Of a stretch of DNA of 64,000 nucleotides, positions 8,643 through 18,214 are shown one piece after another. The DNA is from Vampirovibrio sp041737375. Lineage in GTDB: Bacteria > Cyanobacteriota > Vampirovibrionia > Vampirovibrionales > Vampirovibrionaceae. The position numbers were made by a program, and so were the translations under genes. Each line of letters begins with the position of its first letter. Positions within the stretch are counted from its first letter, which is position 1. The notes under the pieces were generated by a model, which was not told where the DNA came from, searched no databases, and worked only from the letters and a program-made list of their open reading frames with translations. The stretch lies in contig NZ_JBGSRV010000003.1 in NCBI RefSeq assembly GCF_041737375.1, forward strand, positions 152,787 through 216,786, read 5' to 3'.

Positions 8643-9235
8643 AACCTTGTTTCCTCCAACATAACTGAAACCTGTTTAACAACAACACCTTACAGTCATT
8701 CGATCCTTCGATTATTCGCCTGGATTTGGCAATCAAAGGAAAACCCAATTAGACAAGTCCTATAATGCAGCAGTAAAGAAAGGCATCCAATTAGTGCATC
8801 GGTTAAGTTTCAAAGGACCTCAGAGGAATTGACAATAAGCCTGCGACCTTCAACCAAAAATTTAATTGCCCTATGCCATTCAAACCTTAAGGGCTCTCTG
8901 CCATTGAATCGTTCCTGAATCCCCAATCACTCTTCATTAAAATTTACGCAACTACCTAACCGCTCCCCCCCAAAAGATGGAGTATAGCCTGCAAAAAATA
9001 ACCACCTTGCCCCCTAGCTTGAAACCCGTGAATTAGATTATGATGTAAAAAGCTTTCTATCTTCTTAACTCAATGTGCCCGCATATTCAACTTTTAAGCG
9101 GTTGATTCGCGGTTTGCCCGCTTCGGCTTTGGCAAGCTGGTAATCTCAGGCAATTAGCCCTGCTGCGATCACCCTTCACTCCATTGGATTAAGATTGATG
9201 GCTTTTAATTTAGCGACTGAAGGAGTTTTTCCGCG
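8643..9235. other. 593-bp intergenic region
   Basis: No convincing open frame on either strand. It must hold the promoter of the KGG gene (left, minus) and of the secreted protein at 9236 (right, plus). A TATAAT is present at 8761-8766 on the plus strand but lacks a good -35 box at the right distance. No RNA gene is recognised. Confidence 0.5.
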
Positions 9236-10210
9236 ATGGAAAACAGGGTCCGCATGTGGGTATCATGCGAAAAAAATATCATTAGTACCGCGCTTTGCGG
9301 CTTATTGCTCGGCAGTCTGCTGTTGCCGCAAGCGCAGGCAGAAAAGCGGCTTCAATCGCCCAATGAGCCTATTGATATCAAACTGAACCAAACCTTAAGC
9401 TCACAACAGTCTAAAGTGGGCGATGCCTTTGAAGGAGCCTTGACAGATACCTATCGCCTGGGAGAAAAAGAACTTCCAGTCGGAACCCTGGTAAAAGGAA
9501 GCGTACAAGGGGGCCATGGCTCCAGGATTATGGGCATGCCCGGTTATGTGGCTCTGGATATTCAGGAGGCGGTTCTGCCTTCGGGGGCCGTGTACCACTT
9601 TGAAAAAGATGGTGAAAGCCTGAAAACCAAAAAGTATCACAATCCAAAGGCTGGCACCGGCAAAAATTTTGTCATGGCAGCCATTCCTTTTTCCGCCATC
9701 AGCGCGCTGGATGCGGTTCCACTTAAATACGCCGCGGGCATGAGCTTTTGGCAAATCGCCCCCATTTCTCTGGCCGCCCGGATGGCACTGGGGGTTGGGC
9801 TGGAAAGCAGTCAAAAATACCGCACCCTCAAGGGAACCCATCATCGCAGGTCAACCCGCATTGGTTATGGCATGCTGCGGGGCACTGGCTTAACAGGCGC
9901 TTACCGGATGGTGACCACCGGCCCGGAACCCGACCTGAAGGAAGGCACCGTCATTTCGGTTCACCTGCCCAAAAAGCACATGCAGAAGCTATTTGAAGCG
10001 GGAGACAGCGTTAAAACGGTTGACGCCACGGAATCCACACCAGTGAACACCGAAGCGCTAGAGCCTGCTGAAACTGAAACCCAGAGCTTTGAAACGGTGC
10101 GTGGTACGCTGCCTTCCACGCTGTCCAAAAACGCCGCCGACCAAACGGTGACCCCGCCCACCGATATCACCGAGCATCCCCCCATAGAGCCTCAACCCTT
10201 AAAAAACTAA
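9236..10210 (+). CDS. secreted protein of unknown function
   Basis: The 324-residue product has an N-terminal signal peptide (hydrophobic core about residues 17-30, then AQA-E). The N-terminal half reads like a small beta-domain that reports on material exchange or coating (SSQQSKVGDAFEGAL, LPVGTLVKGSVQGG), a pattern shared by several uncharacterised exported proteins. The middle has hydrophobic stretches (FWQIAPISLAARMALG), and the last 80 residues are Thr/Pro/Glu-rich and probably disordered. The AAGGAG at 9220 sets the start. It is a single-gene unit ending at a strong hairpin. Function not assigned. Confidence 0.65.
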   Translation: MENRVRMWVSCEKNIISTALCGLLLGSLLLPQAQAEKRLQSPNEPIDIKLNQTLSSQQSKVGDAFEGALTDTYRLGEKELPVGTLVKGSVQGGHGSRIMGMPGYVALDIQEAVLPSGAVYHFEKDGESLKTKKYHNPKAGTGKNFVMAAIPFSAISALDAVPLKYAAGMSFWQIAPISLAARMALGVGLESSQKYRTLKGTHHRRSTRIGYGMLRGTGLTGAYRMVTTGPEPDLKEGTVISVHLPKKHMQKLFEAGDSVKTVDATESTPVNTEALEPAETETQSFETVRGTLPSTLSKNAADQTVTPPTDITEHPPIEPQPLKN

Positions 10211-10233
10211 ACCCGGCTTTATCACAGAACAAT

Positions 10234-10283
10234 CATTCAAAAATCCGCTGCCTGCCATTGCGCTACCAGCGGATTTTTGAATG
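10234..10283. terminator. long perfect hairpin after the secreted-protein gene
   Basis: A 17-bp perfect inverted repeat (10234-10250 with 10267-10283) with a 16-nt loop starts 23 bp after the stop codon. Each arm contains a five-base A or T run. No separate T run follows. It is likely a terminator. Confidence 0.7.
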
Positions 10284-10434
10284 GTCGGGTTTAGCGCCAC
10301 CCACCCATTGCGAGGCTCTGCTTTTAAAGTTAGAGTGGTTTTGCCGCATCAGTTTTTTTGCCTTATGAGTTTTTTGACCCTGTCAGCACCTCATTTCAAT
10401 CACTGCATGCCGATTTCAGCAAGGAGTAACCCCC

Positions 10435-10839
10435 ATGACCGTGACAGTTACCACATTGCCCAAAGAAGGTTTTAGACAAACCATTACCAGCGGGCCGCAT
10501 ACCTTTTTTTCAGATTTACCCGCCGAAAAAGGGGGACAGGATACCGCCGCTGACCCCCATCAGCTTTTTTATGCGGGCTGGGGAGCCTGCACCAACATGA
10601 CCCTACAGCTTTACTGCCGTAAAAAAGGCTGGCCGCTGCAATCAGTCAGCACCCATTTTGAGGAAGATAAACAGGGCAGTAAGCCCTCCATCCGCAAGCG
10701 TATTGAAATCAAGGGCAATTTTGATGAAGCTCAACTGAGCCGACTCAAGCAAATTGCCGAAAAATGCCCGGTCAATCGCCTCATCGTCAACCCCAAACAA
10801 ATTCAGGTGGATCTGGTGCATCAAGATTCCGACGCCTGA
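10435..10839 (+). CDS. OsmC-family protein
   Basis: The 134-residue protein fits the OsmC/YhfA family: DPHQLFYAGWGACTNMTLQLYCRKKG with the first reactive Cys on the central helix, and LKQIAEKCPVNRLI with the second. OsmC proteins reduce organic hydroperoxides through this cysteine pair; YhfA-like members are less understood. An AAGGAG lies 9 nt before the ATG. The gene stands near other small stress proteins (KGG, CsbD-like) but appears to be its own unit with a hairpin downstream. Confidence 0.88.
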   Translation: MTVTVTTLPKEGFRQTITSGPHTFFSDLPAEKGGQDTAADPHQLFYAGWGACTNMTLQLYCRKKGWPLQSVSTHFEEDKQGSKPSIRKRIEIKGNFDEAQLSRLKQIAEKCPVNRLIVNPKQIQVDLVHQDSDA

Positions 10840-10860
10840 TTAAAACCACAAGAGGAAGCA

Positions 10861-10886
10861 CAGGCGTTTTTAAGTCCATACGCCTG
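10861..10886 (+). terminator. hairpin after the OsmC gene
   Basis: Seven-bp perfect stem (10861-10867 with 10880-10886), 12-nt loop, 22 bp past the stop. Downstream T content is low, so efficiency is unclear. Confidence 0.5.
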
Positions 10887-11082
10887 CTTATTCAACAGGA
10901 TAACCAAGTGAGCAATTGGCTGACCCTACAAAACAGCCTAACGGGTCTGTAAGCCCTTTGAAAGTGTGAACAGGCAGGGAATTGATTGCCCCTTTACGAT
11001 TCCTCTATGCTGGTGTCCTTCAAGCACCTTACAGCCTGTTGCATCAGTATCACAAGTGTCTGCAAAAAAAGGGGTCAACGCC

Positions 11083-11280
11083 ATGCCCACTTACTCGCCC
11101 ACTCAACCCAATTGGCCGCTGGCTTGTCAAAAACTAAAAGAAGCCTATGGCATTTTGAATGATGAGGATTTGCGCTATGAACCGGGGCAGGAACAGCAAT
11201 TAAAAGCCCGGCTGGCCCTTCGCTTGCAACGGGACCCGCTTCAAATTCAACGGTTGCTGGAAAGCTTCGGCATTAGCTAA
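11083..11280 (+). CDS. CsbD-like small protein
   Basis: Starting at the ATG at 11083 (preceded by AAAGGGG) gives 65 residues. The pattern NW....QKLKEAYGILNDEDLRY..GQEQQLKARLALRL resembles CsbD/YjbJ stress proteins, which have a W-x-x-x-K-x-K core followed by a G-x-L-x-D-D-D/L helix. Similarity is partial: the second Trp is replaced by Ala-Tyr. An upstream extension to 10966 has no ribosome site and is not used. Role, if CsbD-like, would be in general stress; assignment is tentative. Confidence 0.6.
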   Translation: MPTYSPTQPNWPLACQKLKEAYGILNDEDLRYEPGQEQQLKARLALRLQRDPLQIQRLLESFGIS

Positions 11281-11380
11281 CCCGATGCCAAGCAGGGTTG
11301 AGCCTTTGCAGCGTTGAGAAGCCCCAGCCCCATTGGGGTAAGCAAGCCGAGGCTTTACCTATAACGCATGGCCGCCTTAG

Positions 11381-12688
11381 TTAGGAAATGGCCTGCTCGG
11401 CGGCCTCCAGGGTTTTTTGAATATCCGCCTCGGTATGAGCCAAGGACAAAAATCCGGCTTCAAACTGGGAAGGTGCCAAATAAACGCCCCGATCCAGCAT
11501 GCCCCAGAAAAAGCGGTTAAAGCGCTCTTTATCAAACCGGCAAACATCCTGATAGTTCAAGGCGGGGCCGTCCACAAAAAACAGGGTCATCATAGGACCC
11601 ACCCCGGTAATGTAGTGAGGAATGCCCTTGCGCTCGCAAATGGCCCTTAACCCTTGCCCCAGCTGGCCGCTAATGTCCTCCAGCCGCTCGTAAGTACCGG
11701 GCTGGCGCAGCAAATTCAGAGTTTCCAACCCAGCCGCCATGGCCAATGGATTGCCCGACAAAGTGCCGGCCTGATACATGGGGCCATCGGGCGCTACCTG
11801 AGCCATAATTTCCAGCTTACCCCCGTAGGCGCCCACTGGCAGGCCGCCCCCAATAATTTTTCCCAAACAGGTAATATCCGGGGTTACTCCGTAGCGTTGC
11901 TGAGCGCCACCGGGGGCCAAGCGAAAGCCGGTCATCACCTCATCAAAAATCAAACAGGCCCCGCTATCGGTGGCCAAATCCCGTAAGCCTTCCAAAAATC
12001 CGGGTTCCGGGGGAATACAACCCATGTTTCCGGCCACCGGCTCAATCAGGATGGCGGCCACCTGATTGGAATAGCGTTCCAGCAACTGTTGCACCGAGTT
12101 CAAATCATTAAACCGGGCATTCAGGGTTTCTGCGGCAGTGGAGGCAGGCACACCGGCACTGTCCGGCACACCCTGAGTGGCGGCTCCCGATCCGGCCTTT
12201 ACCAGCAGATAATCGGAATGCCCGTGATAGCAGCCTTCAAACTTGATGATTTTAGTGCGCCCGGTATAGGCCCGAGCCAAACGAATGGCGCTCATCACCG
12301 CCTCGGTTCCCGAGCTGACAAAGCGAACCTTCTCGATGGAAGGAACCATATCAATGACCAAATTGGCCATTTCGGTTTCCATTAAGGTAGGCGCCCCAAA
12401 ACTGGTGCCATTTTCGGCCACGGCCTGAATGCGCTGGATCACCTGAGGGTGAGCGTGTCCCAGAATGGCTGGCCCCCAGCTTCCCACGTAATCAATATAC
12501 TGATTTCCATCCAAATCCCATAAATAAGCCCCCTTGGCCTTTTGAATGAAAACCGGCGTGCCTCCCACCGAGCGAAAGGCCCGCACCGGACTATTCACAC
12601 CACCTGGCAGTACTTTCCGGGCTTCCTCAAAGGCGGCCTGAGATAGAGCGCGTTTGTGAGTGGCTACGGATGAATTCGGCTGGCTCAT
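11381..12688 (-). CDS. hemL: glutamate-1-semialdehyde 2,1-aminomutase
   Basis: The protein has all the expected blocks: LPGGVNSPVRAFRSVGGTP, NQYIDYVGSWGPAILGHAHP, KFEGCYHGHSDYLLVKAGSG, IFDEVMTGFR, and the PLP lysine in CLGKIIGGGLPVGAYGG at about 274. It converts glutamate-1-semialdehyde to 5-aminolevulinate, the last step of the C5 route to haem and other tetrapyrroles. The ATG at 12688 is preferred over 12703, because the ATGAAGGAG at 12703 is the ribosome site of the second ATG. Length of 435 is normal. Use of the C5 route fits the cyanobacterial phylum. Confidence 0.97.
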   Translation of the reverse strand: MSQPNSSVATHKRALSQAAFEEARKVLPGGVNSPVRAFRSVGGTPVFIQKAKGAYLWDLDGNQYIDYVGSWGPAILGHAHPQVIQRIQAVAENGTSFGAPTLMETEMANLVIDMVPSIEKVRFVSSGTEAVMSAIRLARAYTGRTKIIKFEGCYHGHSDYLLVKAGSGAATQGVPDSAGVPASTAAETLNARFNDLNSVQQLLERYSNQVAAILIEPVAGNMGCIPPEPGFLEGLRDLATDSGACLIFDEVMTGFRLAPGGAQQRYGVTPDITCLGKIIGGGLPVGAYGGKLEIMAQVAPDGPMYQAGTLSGNPLAMAAGLETLNLLRQPGTYERLEDISGQLGQGLRAICERKGIPHYITGVGPMMTLFFVDGPALNYQDVCRFDKERFNRFFWGMLDRGVYLAPSQFEAGFLSLAHTEADIQKTLEAAEQAIS

Positions 12689-12816
12689 GGGAAACTCCTT
12701 CATGATGAATGAGACGCTGACGCCTGTTCATCTTACAGTGAAGCACTGCCAATGGCATCAAAAATAGCGCAATGGTTTTTAAATCAGCATCTAAGCAAAC
12801 ACAAGATTGATCTTTT

Positions 12817-13839
12817 ATGGGCATGTATCCACTTTTTAATGCTTTTCGTTCATCGGGTTACTGGAACCAGATGGCGGGAAAACTGCGGCCCAGTCAACTT
12901 TCGGAAAACCATTGCGCATCCGGCGTCAAACCTCAAAATGGTTTTAGCCCGGCTAATGCGGCCATAAGCACACCCAAGCAACCCTTAGAGCAGGACATCC
13001 TGAACATCCCCTTCCATCAAGGGTCCATCGCTTTATTCAGCGCCACCGACAAAGGACTCATTCGACATGAAATGGCCCGATGTAAATATGGGTTGGGATG
13101 GCAGTGGCTGAACCCCAAAAACAAACTGGCCCTGAAGCATAAAAATGGCGAACTGCGCTTTTCAGATCATCAAGGCAGGCACGCGCCCAAAAATAAAGCA
13201 CTCATAGTCGGAGATTGTCAGCAACTGGCCCATCAGCTGGGGGATCGGTTAACCCAAAGATTCAGAGGGAAATACACCTTCAAAGTAGTGGCCGGCAACA
13301 ACCGGGTTGACTCCCAGTGGCAAACTCATTATTTTTTGGTGGGATGGCCCACCCGAAACAACGCCTATTTTATGGCAAAAACCCAAGGCGGCTTGAATCC
13401 ACTAACCAGAACATTTAAAACCCTGATTCCCAAAGAAGCCTTCATCATTGACCCCACCTATCAAGTGATGGGCTATGCGGCTGACACTGAAAAACTGTGC
13501 CAGTACATGGCCAAACAGCCGCTACAGGACATTCAAGCCACCCCGCTTAAACAGAAGGGCGGCGGCTCCCTGCTTTCGTTTTATGGCCCTGAACAGGTCA
13601 CGCAGGGTTTTCCAGTGGGCTTTGCCAAGGATTTAAAACCCGATCATCCCGCTCCCCATGAGGTTGGCTTTGTGTATTTTAAAAAACAGAACCCGCAGGC
13701 CCCCCGCCCAGCCATCGATTTACAATTCAAATGGGGCTATCAAACACAAGACCAGAAAAGCACCATTGCCCCCGGCTCTGAACTGCACACCATGCTGGGG
13801 CGCTTGCAAAAAGCCGTTCATGCCTATCACCGCCAATAA
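12817..13839 (+). CDS. hypothetical protein
   Basis: The 340-residue frame has no signal peptide or membrane helix. It is rich in Lys, Gln, His and Asn and has no motif I recognise. It is divergent from hemL, with about 130 bp between them. Codon use resembles its neighbours, and the long frame without a competing frame supports it as real. The start ATG lacks a clear ribosome site; the second ATG, two codons on, is equally possible. Function unknown. Confidence 0.6.
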   Translation: MGMYPLFNAFRSSGYWNQMAGKLRPSQLSENHCASGVKPQNGFSPANAAISTPKQPLEQDILNIPFHQGSIALFSATDKGLIRHEMARCKYGLGWQWLNPKNKLALKHKNGELRFSDHQGRHAPKNKALIVGDCQQLAHQLGDRLTQRFRGKYTFKVVAGNNRVDSQWQTHYFLVGWPTRNNAYFMAKTQGGLNPLTRTFKTLIPKEAFIIDPTYQVMGYAADTEKLCQYMAKQPLQDIQATPLKQKGGGSLLSFYGPEQVTQGFPVGFAKDLKPDHPAPHEVGFVYFKKQNPQAPRPAIDLQFKWGYQTQDQKSTIAPGSELHTMLGRLQKAVHAYHRQ

Positions 13840-13930
13840 ATATGGCTAAGGGTGTTTGTTTTCAGCCCATAACCTGGCGCTCAGTCAGAAAGACTTTCAC
13901 AGGGCCTGATCCAGTGTTGAGCGCTTTATA

Positions 13931-14638
13931 TTAGGCCGAAGCGGTGCCATGCCCGATGCGCCGAGCTTGTCGGGCCGGGATTAACACCTCATCGGCAATG
14001 GCTTTTAAAAACTTTAAGGCTTCTAAATCCCGGTTAATGGCAGCTTTTAAGGCCATAATGTCCGCAGCGTCCATTTTAAAAACTTCACGGCCAATTTGGC
14101 CCTGATTTTCCGCCCAGAATTTTTTATACAACCGCCGAGCCCGCTCGCAATAGCCATCCATGCCCGAGCGAAACGAAAGCCAATGGTGTAACTGATGCGA
14201 TAAAAAACCCATGGTCAGCAACGCATCAGGAATCACAAAAACCCCATTGCTGAAGCTGACGGTGCCATTGGGATGCCTGCCTTTACGCCCCGAAAAAAAG
14301 CGATCCTGAACCGACAAAACGCGCTGGAGCCAAGTAAAACGAGGGGTCGCTTCCGGCAAAATAAAGCCGGGTTCAAAGCCCAGTATTTTCAATATTACAT
14401 TGGAGAACGGCCCGGCCCTTAAAACATACACCGGCGTCTCATAGCGCTCAATCAGTTCCACCAGACCTTGTGGGTCGGTGTAAAAGGCCTGAATGGCCTC
14501 TCGGGCGGATGCCGCCACCTGATTGACCTGCTCCCGTGTTTCGGCCACCCGCTTAAAGGTATCATCCTCAAGCGAAACCGCCCCAGGCTGAATGGGGTTT
14601 TGGTGTCCCTGATGATGATGATTGGGGTTTGCCACCAC
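13931..14638 (-). CDS. hypothetical protein
   Basis: The 235-residue protein starts with a His-rich stretch (NPNHHHQGHQ), followed by a helical region and a compact middle (YVLRAGPFSNVILKILGFEPGF, VSFSNGVFVIPDALLTMGFLSHQLHHW). The H-Q-L-H-H string recalls a metal site but does not match HExxH proteases. Cytoplasmic by appearance. Start is a GTG with no good ribosome site, so it could begin later. Not recognised. Confidence 0.55.
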   Translation of the reverse strand: MVANPNHHHQGHQNPIQPGAVSLEDDTFKRVAETREQVNQVAASAREAIQAFYTDPQGLVELIERYETPVYVLRAGPFSNVILKILGFEPGFILPEATPRFTWLQRVLSVQDRFFSGRKGRHPNGTVSFSNGVFVIPDALLTMGFLSHQLHHWLSFRSGMDGYCERARRLYKKFWAENQGQIGREVFKMDAADIMALKAAINRDLEALKFLKAIADEVLIPARQARRIGHGTASA

Positions 14639-14860
14639 GGGTTTATGCCTCTTATATCAATACCCAAGGGCTTTTTGGACAGTAAGCTGAAAGCGGTGCT
14701 AATCCGTTTACAGCGTCAAGCCTAATCCAATATCCATCCCTGTGATTGCATAAAAACAAACGTTTCCCATTTTGTGCGACTTGCCCGCCAAAATCATTAC
14801 GTCCCCCTCAGCAAACGCCCACAAAAGCCAACAGAAGCAGAATAAAATGGGGTAAGGGTT

Positions 14861-15772
14861 TCAAAAAAACGGTTTATTGGCTGGCCTTGGGGGTGAAAGC
14901 ATATCTTTCCCCAGTCTCAGCAGGGCAAGATTTTTCAAGATCCATCCCAGTCCTTTAAATGGCGCCTTGAAGGGGCCCCACATCATGTCAGCCGCTTTTT
15001 CCAGGGTCAGTCCGGCACCGGGCAAGAAGGCATTATAGAACCAGAAGCCCATCCCCCCTTTGGCCCCTGCCTTGAAGGCTCCGCCCATCGTATTGGCCTG
15101 AGCCACATCGTGATAAACGTTGGCTTTTAAAAACTGTTTACTGCTTAAAACCTGACCAATTCGGCTGTCTTTGCTCACCTTCAAATAGCGTCCCACCAGC
15201 CCGCCCAGCATTTTGGGATAACCGGCACGAACATTCAAGGCGTCATCAATGAATACGTTCCATTTGTTTAACAGATCGTACTGCCCTTTCAGGTTCTCCC
15301 GGTTCCGAAAGCCTTCCCGAAAATCCTGAAAACTTTTCATGGCCGGGGGCAAATTATGCGGCTGAACCCCACTGGCAATGCGCCGTCCCAGCTTGCCCGA
15401 GGCATAGGAAAGGGGCAGGCTTCCCAGCGTCACCAGCCAACCCAGCGGGCCGGTCACAAAGGCAAAACCCAACAGGGGAGGCACCACATCTTCCAGAATA
15501 AAACCGGTGGTCAGTCGCACCTTATCCCCAAACAAGCCGCTTTTACCAGTTTCGGGGGTGGTTGGCCGGGACTGAGGATCTGATTTTGAAGGGGCCGCCG
15601 CATGCTTGAACGAATCCCCTGCTTTTTGCTTGTGCAGCGGATCAAACGGCAACGGGGTTTCCCGATTGGCGGCTGAATCCGACGATTTCCCGGCAAAAGC
15701 AACCCTACCAACCGGCTTGAATGCCTCTGAGCGAGGCTGAAATGAATTCGGTTGGGTGGGTAGGGATGACAT
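14861..15772 (-). CDS. hypothetical protein with N-terminal V-x-F-x-GK patch
   Basis: From the ATG at 15772 (GGAG 11 nt upstream) the product has 303 residues; a longer GTG start at 15868 is possible but weaker. The first 90 residues are polar and disordered and contain PVGRVAFAGKS. A hydrophobic segment follows (PLLGFAFVTGPLGWLVTLGSLPLSYASG), then a helical domain with many Gly, Lys and Asn residues. A similar N-terminal VQFGK patch occurs in the protein at 44099-44770. I recall such patches as common in proteins of this bacterial group. Function unknown; possibly membrane-associated. Confidence 0.6.
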   Translation of the reverse strand: MSSLPTQPNSFQPRSEAFKPVGRVAFAGKSSDSAANRETPLPFDPLHKQKAGDSFKHAAAPSKSDPQSRPTTPETGKSGLFGDKVRLTTGFILEDVVPPLLGFAFVTGPLGWLVTLGSLPLSYASGKLGRRIASGVQPHNLPPAMKSFQDFREGFRNRENLKGQYDLLNKWNVFIDDALNVRAGYPKMLGGLVGRYLKVSKDSRIGQVLSSKQFLKANVYHDVAQANTMGGAFKAGAKGGMGFWFYNAFLPGAGLTLEKAADMMWGPFKAPFKGLGWILKNLALLRLGKDMLSPPRPANKPFF

Positions 15773-15950
15773 GGGCAGAGAACTCCAGACCGGATTGAGG
15801 GCCTTTAAAATCACTTTTTCCGTGATTTTTGCTGTATCTGATTCGATAAGCTGCTTTAGTAAACCCACTCAACCTGTTTTGGTGTGCTTTTGTTAAAAAA
15901 GCTTAAACCCTATAAAGACATCAAGCCCAGAAAAAGAAGAGATTAAGTGT

Positions 15951-16937
15951 TTAACGAACCAGCAAGCCTTGTTGTGCGTACCAACCCACGGTGCGTTGAA
16001 TACCCTCTTCTAGCCCGTAGCGGGGAACTTGCCCCGTGGCCTGATACCATGAGTGCGATGAGCAGGCAAAGTATCGCTCAAACAAAATGCGTAACATCAA
16101 ACTATCAGGCTGGGCTTGATACCAGCGGCTTTGATACCGGCCCAAACGGGCGGCATGCTGGCCCTGATTGCGCCATGAAACGCCCAATGCCGAGGCCAAC
16201 AATTGATAAGCCTTATCCACCCCCACCGGCTGGGGATTGGCGATTAAAAAACGCTGATTCAGGGTATTGGGATGAAATGCGGCCAGCCACAGCGCCTGGG
16301 CCAAATCTTCCACATAAATTTCACTGACCTCCCCCGGAAACGGAAAGCGGGTATAGCTTTTGCCCGATACCATATCCCGAATCAGTCGATCCAGACTGGA
16401 GTTAGGACGAGCGTGAGGGCCGTAAATATAGGCGGGAATTAAAATGGTATGGGGCAGGCCGCTGCTTTGAATGATTTGCTCGGCCTGTAGCTTGGACTTG
16501 CCATAATCCGTATGGGGTTGAGGCAGCGACTGTTCGTTCAGTAAGTGTGTGGCAGGGCTTTCCCATGGGCGGTCGATGGCCGAAATGCTGCTGACATAAA
16601 CCAAGCGCTCCAGCCGATCGCTCATGTGCAAGGTGTCGGTTAAACACCGGGTGGCCTCGGTATTTTGTTGGTAAAATTCCGGGCCATTTCTCAGGCCAAC
16701 CAGAGCCGCCAAATGAAAAACCCGCTCCGCTTGCCGAAGGGAATCCCGATACGTTTCTGGCGCTAACAAATCGCCCGCCAACCAGTGCACATTGCGGGGT
16801 ATTTCCGGCCACTGCTGGCTTGCTTTAACCGGATCGCGAACCAGACAAGTGATGGCGTAATCCGGGTAATGCCGAACCAGATGATTCAAAAAATTTCGGC
16901 CTAAAAAACCGGTGGCTCCCGAAATCCAGAGGGTCAT
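15951..16937 (-). CDS. NAD-dependent epimerase/dehydratase (extended SDR)
   Basis: From the ATG at 16937 (AAAGGA 6 nt before it) the 328-residue protein begins MTLWISGATGFLGRNF with the GxxGxxG dinucleotide motif. VYVSSISAI and DYGKSKLQAE give the catalytic Ser and the Y-x-x-x-K pair. The family includes sugar-nucleotide epimerases, dihydroflavonol-4-reductase-like and 3-beta-hydroxysteroid dehydrogenase-like enzymes; substrate cannot be told. It is followed on the same strand by no clear partner and preceded by the membrane protein at 16972. Confidence 0.88.
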   Translation of the reverse strand: MTLWISGATGFLGRNFLNHLVRHYPDYAITCLVRDPVKASQQWPEIPRNVHWLAGDLLAPETYRDSLRQAERVFHLAALVGLRNGPEFYQQNTEATRCLTDTLHMSDRLERLVYVSSISAIDRPWESPATHLLNEQSLPQPHTDYGKSKLQAEQIIQSSGLPHTILIPAYIYGPHARPNSSLDRLIRDMVSGKSYTRFPFPGEVSEIYVEDLAQALWLAAFHPNTLNQRFLIANPQPVGVDKAYQLLASALGVSWRNQGQHAARLGRYQSRWYQAQPDSLMLRILFERYFACSSHSWYQATGQVPRYGLEEGIQRTVGWYAQQGLLVR

Positions 16938-16971
16938 TTTGAATCCTTTAGTAGGCTCCCTAGCAGGCCCC

Positions 16972-17655
16972 CTAGTTTCGCTCAAAGATGAGCTGGTTTA
17001 ACAAGTCGTTCATCAAGGGTTTTTGGAAGGCTTCTTTTTGAGCGTAGCCCACCAGCAAGGTGTCTTTGCCACTTTCGGAGTGGCTGCCATCGGCGTTCCG
17101 CAGAACCCCGGCCTGATAAAAGCGTGAATTCGGCTCATTGCTTAACTTAAAGCGAATTTCAATTTGCCAGTAGGGCAATTGATGCTGGTTGTTCTGGATA
17201 AAACCGGCGTTTAAGGTTTTTAAATCCTGAATTTCAATGGAGACCGGGCTACTGGCCCCATCACCCACTTCTCGCAGCCGCAACAGCTGATTGGCCATTA
17301 AATTGGCCCAAACCAAATCAGGCTCCTTGGCAAATACTTTGTCCACCAAGCCGCTGGCCACCCCGTCCACAATCAAAAATTCCTGGGGCTGCTGTTTGCT
17401 GATGACCCGAATGACCCGCATATCAAGCAAGTCCAGCTTTTTTTTGACGTAATAAATGGCCTGCGGCTTCAATTTGACGGTGGTTGAATGGGTGCCATTC
17501 CCACCGGGCAAAAAAGCGTTCAGCCCCACTTCTGATAAAACGCTGTACAGCCAAAAGCCGCCCAAAATCAAAGCAGTCAGGCTGGCAGCCAGCACAAACC
17601 ATTGAATGGAGGATCGTTTTCCCGCTGAAGCCAACTGTTTTCTCTCTTCTCTCAA
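16972..17655 (-). CDS. hypothetical single-pass membrane protein
   Basis: The 227-residue product has a short basic N-terminus, one transmembrane helix (about residues 18-42), and a soluble domain that would lie outside the cytoplasm. That domain contains LKPQAIYYVKKKLDLLDMRVIRV and a GQGQG-free beta-rich end (YWQIEIRFKLSNEPNSRFYQAG). No family recognised. It starts with TTG and lies 12 bp after the DUF2203 gene, so they are likely co-transcribed, and only 34 bp before the epimerase start. Confidence 0.6.
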   Translation of the reverse strand: MREERKQLASAGKRSSIQWFVLAASLTALILGGFWLYSVLSEVGLNAFLPGGNGTHSTTVKLKPQAIYYVKKKLDLLDMRVIRVISKQQPQEFLIVDGVASGLVDKVFAKEPDLVWANLMANQLLRLREVGDGASSPVSIEIQDLKTLNAGFIQNNQHQLPYWQIEIRFKLSNEPNSRFYQAGVLRNADGSHSESGKDTLLVGYAQKEAFQKPLMNDLLNQLIFERN

Positions 17656-17667
17656 AAAGAATACGAT

Positions 17668-18099
17668 TTAATCCGGTAACAGGGTAATGGGGTGCCGACC
17701 GGCAAAGCCTTCATTGACGCCATGAAAATAGAAAATGCCATCTTCGTTCAAACGCCAGCACAGCAAATACACCTCTCCGGTGCTTTCAGCCCGGTAAGGG
17801 AAATCAATCAGCCCGGCATCCACATCCCGTAAAATAATGCCTTGCTGGCCAAACTTATCCACCCAGGCGGCCACGGCCTCTTCAAACGCCTCAAAGCGCT
17901 CCTGAAGCGCTACCACTTCAGCGTCTGTAGTTTTACGGCCACTATTTTGACGGGCCAATACCAGCCTTTTACTGAGAATGGCCGCATCTCGCAGCTCTCT
18001 CATTTCAGCATGAGCCTGCTTGAGCTGCCCCACAACCCAGGGCAGTTCTTCCACAGCCTCTTCCAGGGCAAAAAACTTGTTGAACTCATAAGCGGTCAT
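17668..18099 (-). CDS. DUF2203-family protein
   Basis: The 143-residue protein has an N-terminal helical part and the C-terminal DUF2203 signature: GIILRDVDAGLIDFPYR, GEVYLLCWRLNEDGIFYFHGVNEGFAGRHP. This family is widespread in bacteria with no established function. The ATG at 18099 has an AGGTG site 10 nt upstream; an in-frame GTG at 18111 is less likely. It leads a minus-strand run with the membrane protein at 16972 and perhaps the epimerase. Confidence 0.85.
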   Translation of the reverse strand: MTAYEFNKFFALEEAVEELPWVVGQLKQAHAEMRELRDAAILSKRLVLARQNSGRKTTDAEVVALQERFEAFEEAVAAWVDKFGQQGIILRDVDAGLIDFPYRAESTGEVYLLCWRLNEDGIFYFHGVNEGFAGRHPITLLPD

Positions 18100-18214
18100 A
18101 AACGTGAACACCTGATTGAGTGGGATTTAAGAGAACAGCATAGTTCAAACCAGTCTATCTGTCCATTCTCCGTACCGCTGAGAGACTGTTTTTCCGCCCA
18201 CTCTGCGTGCTTAT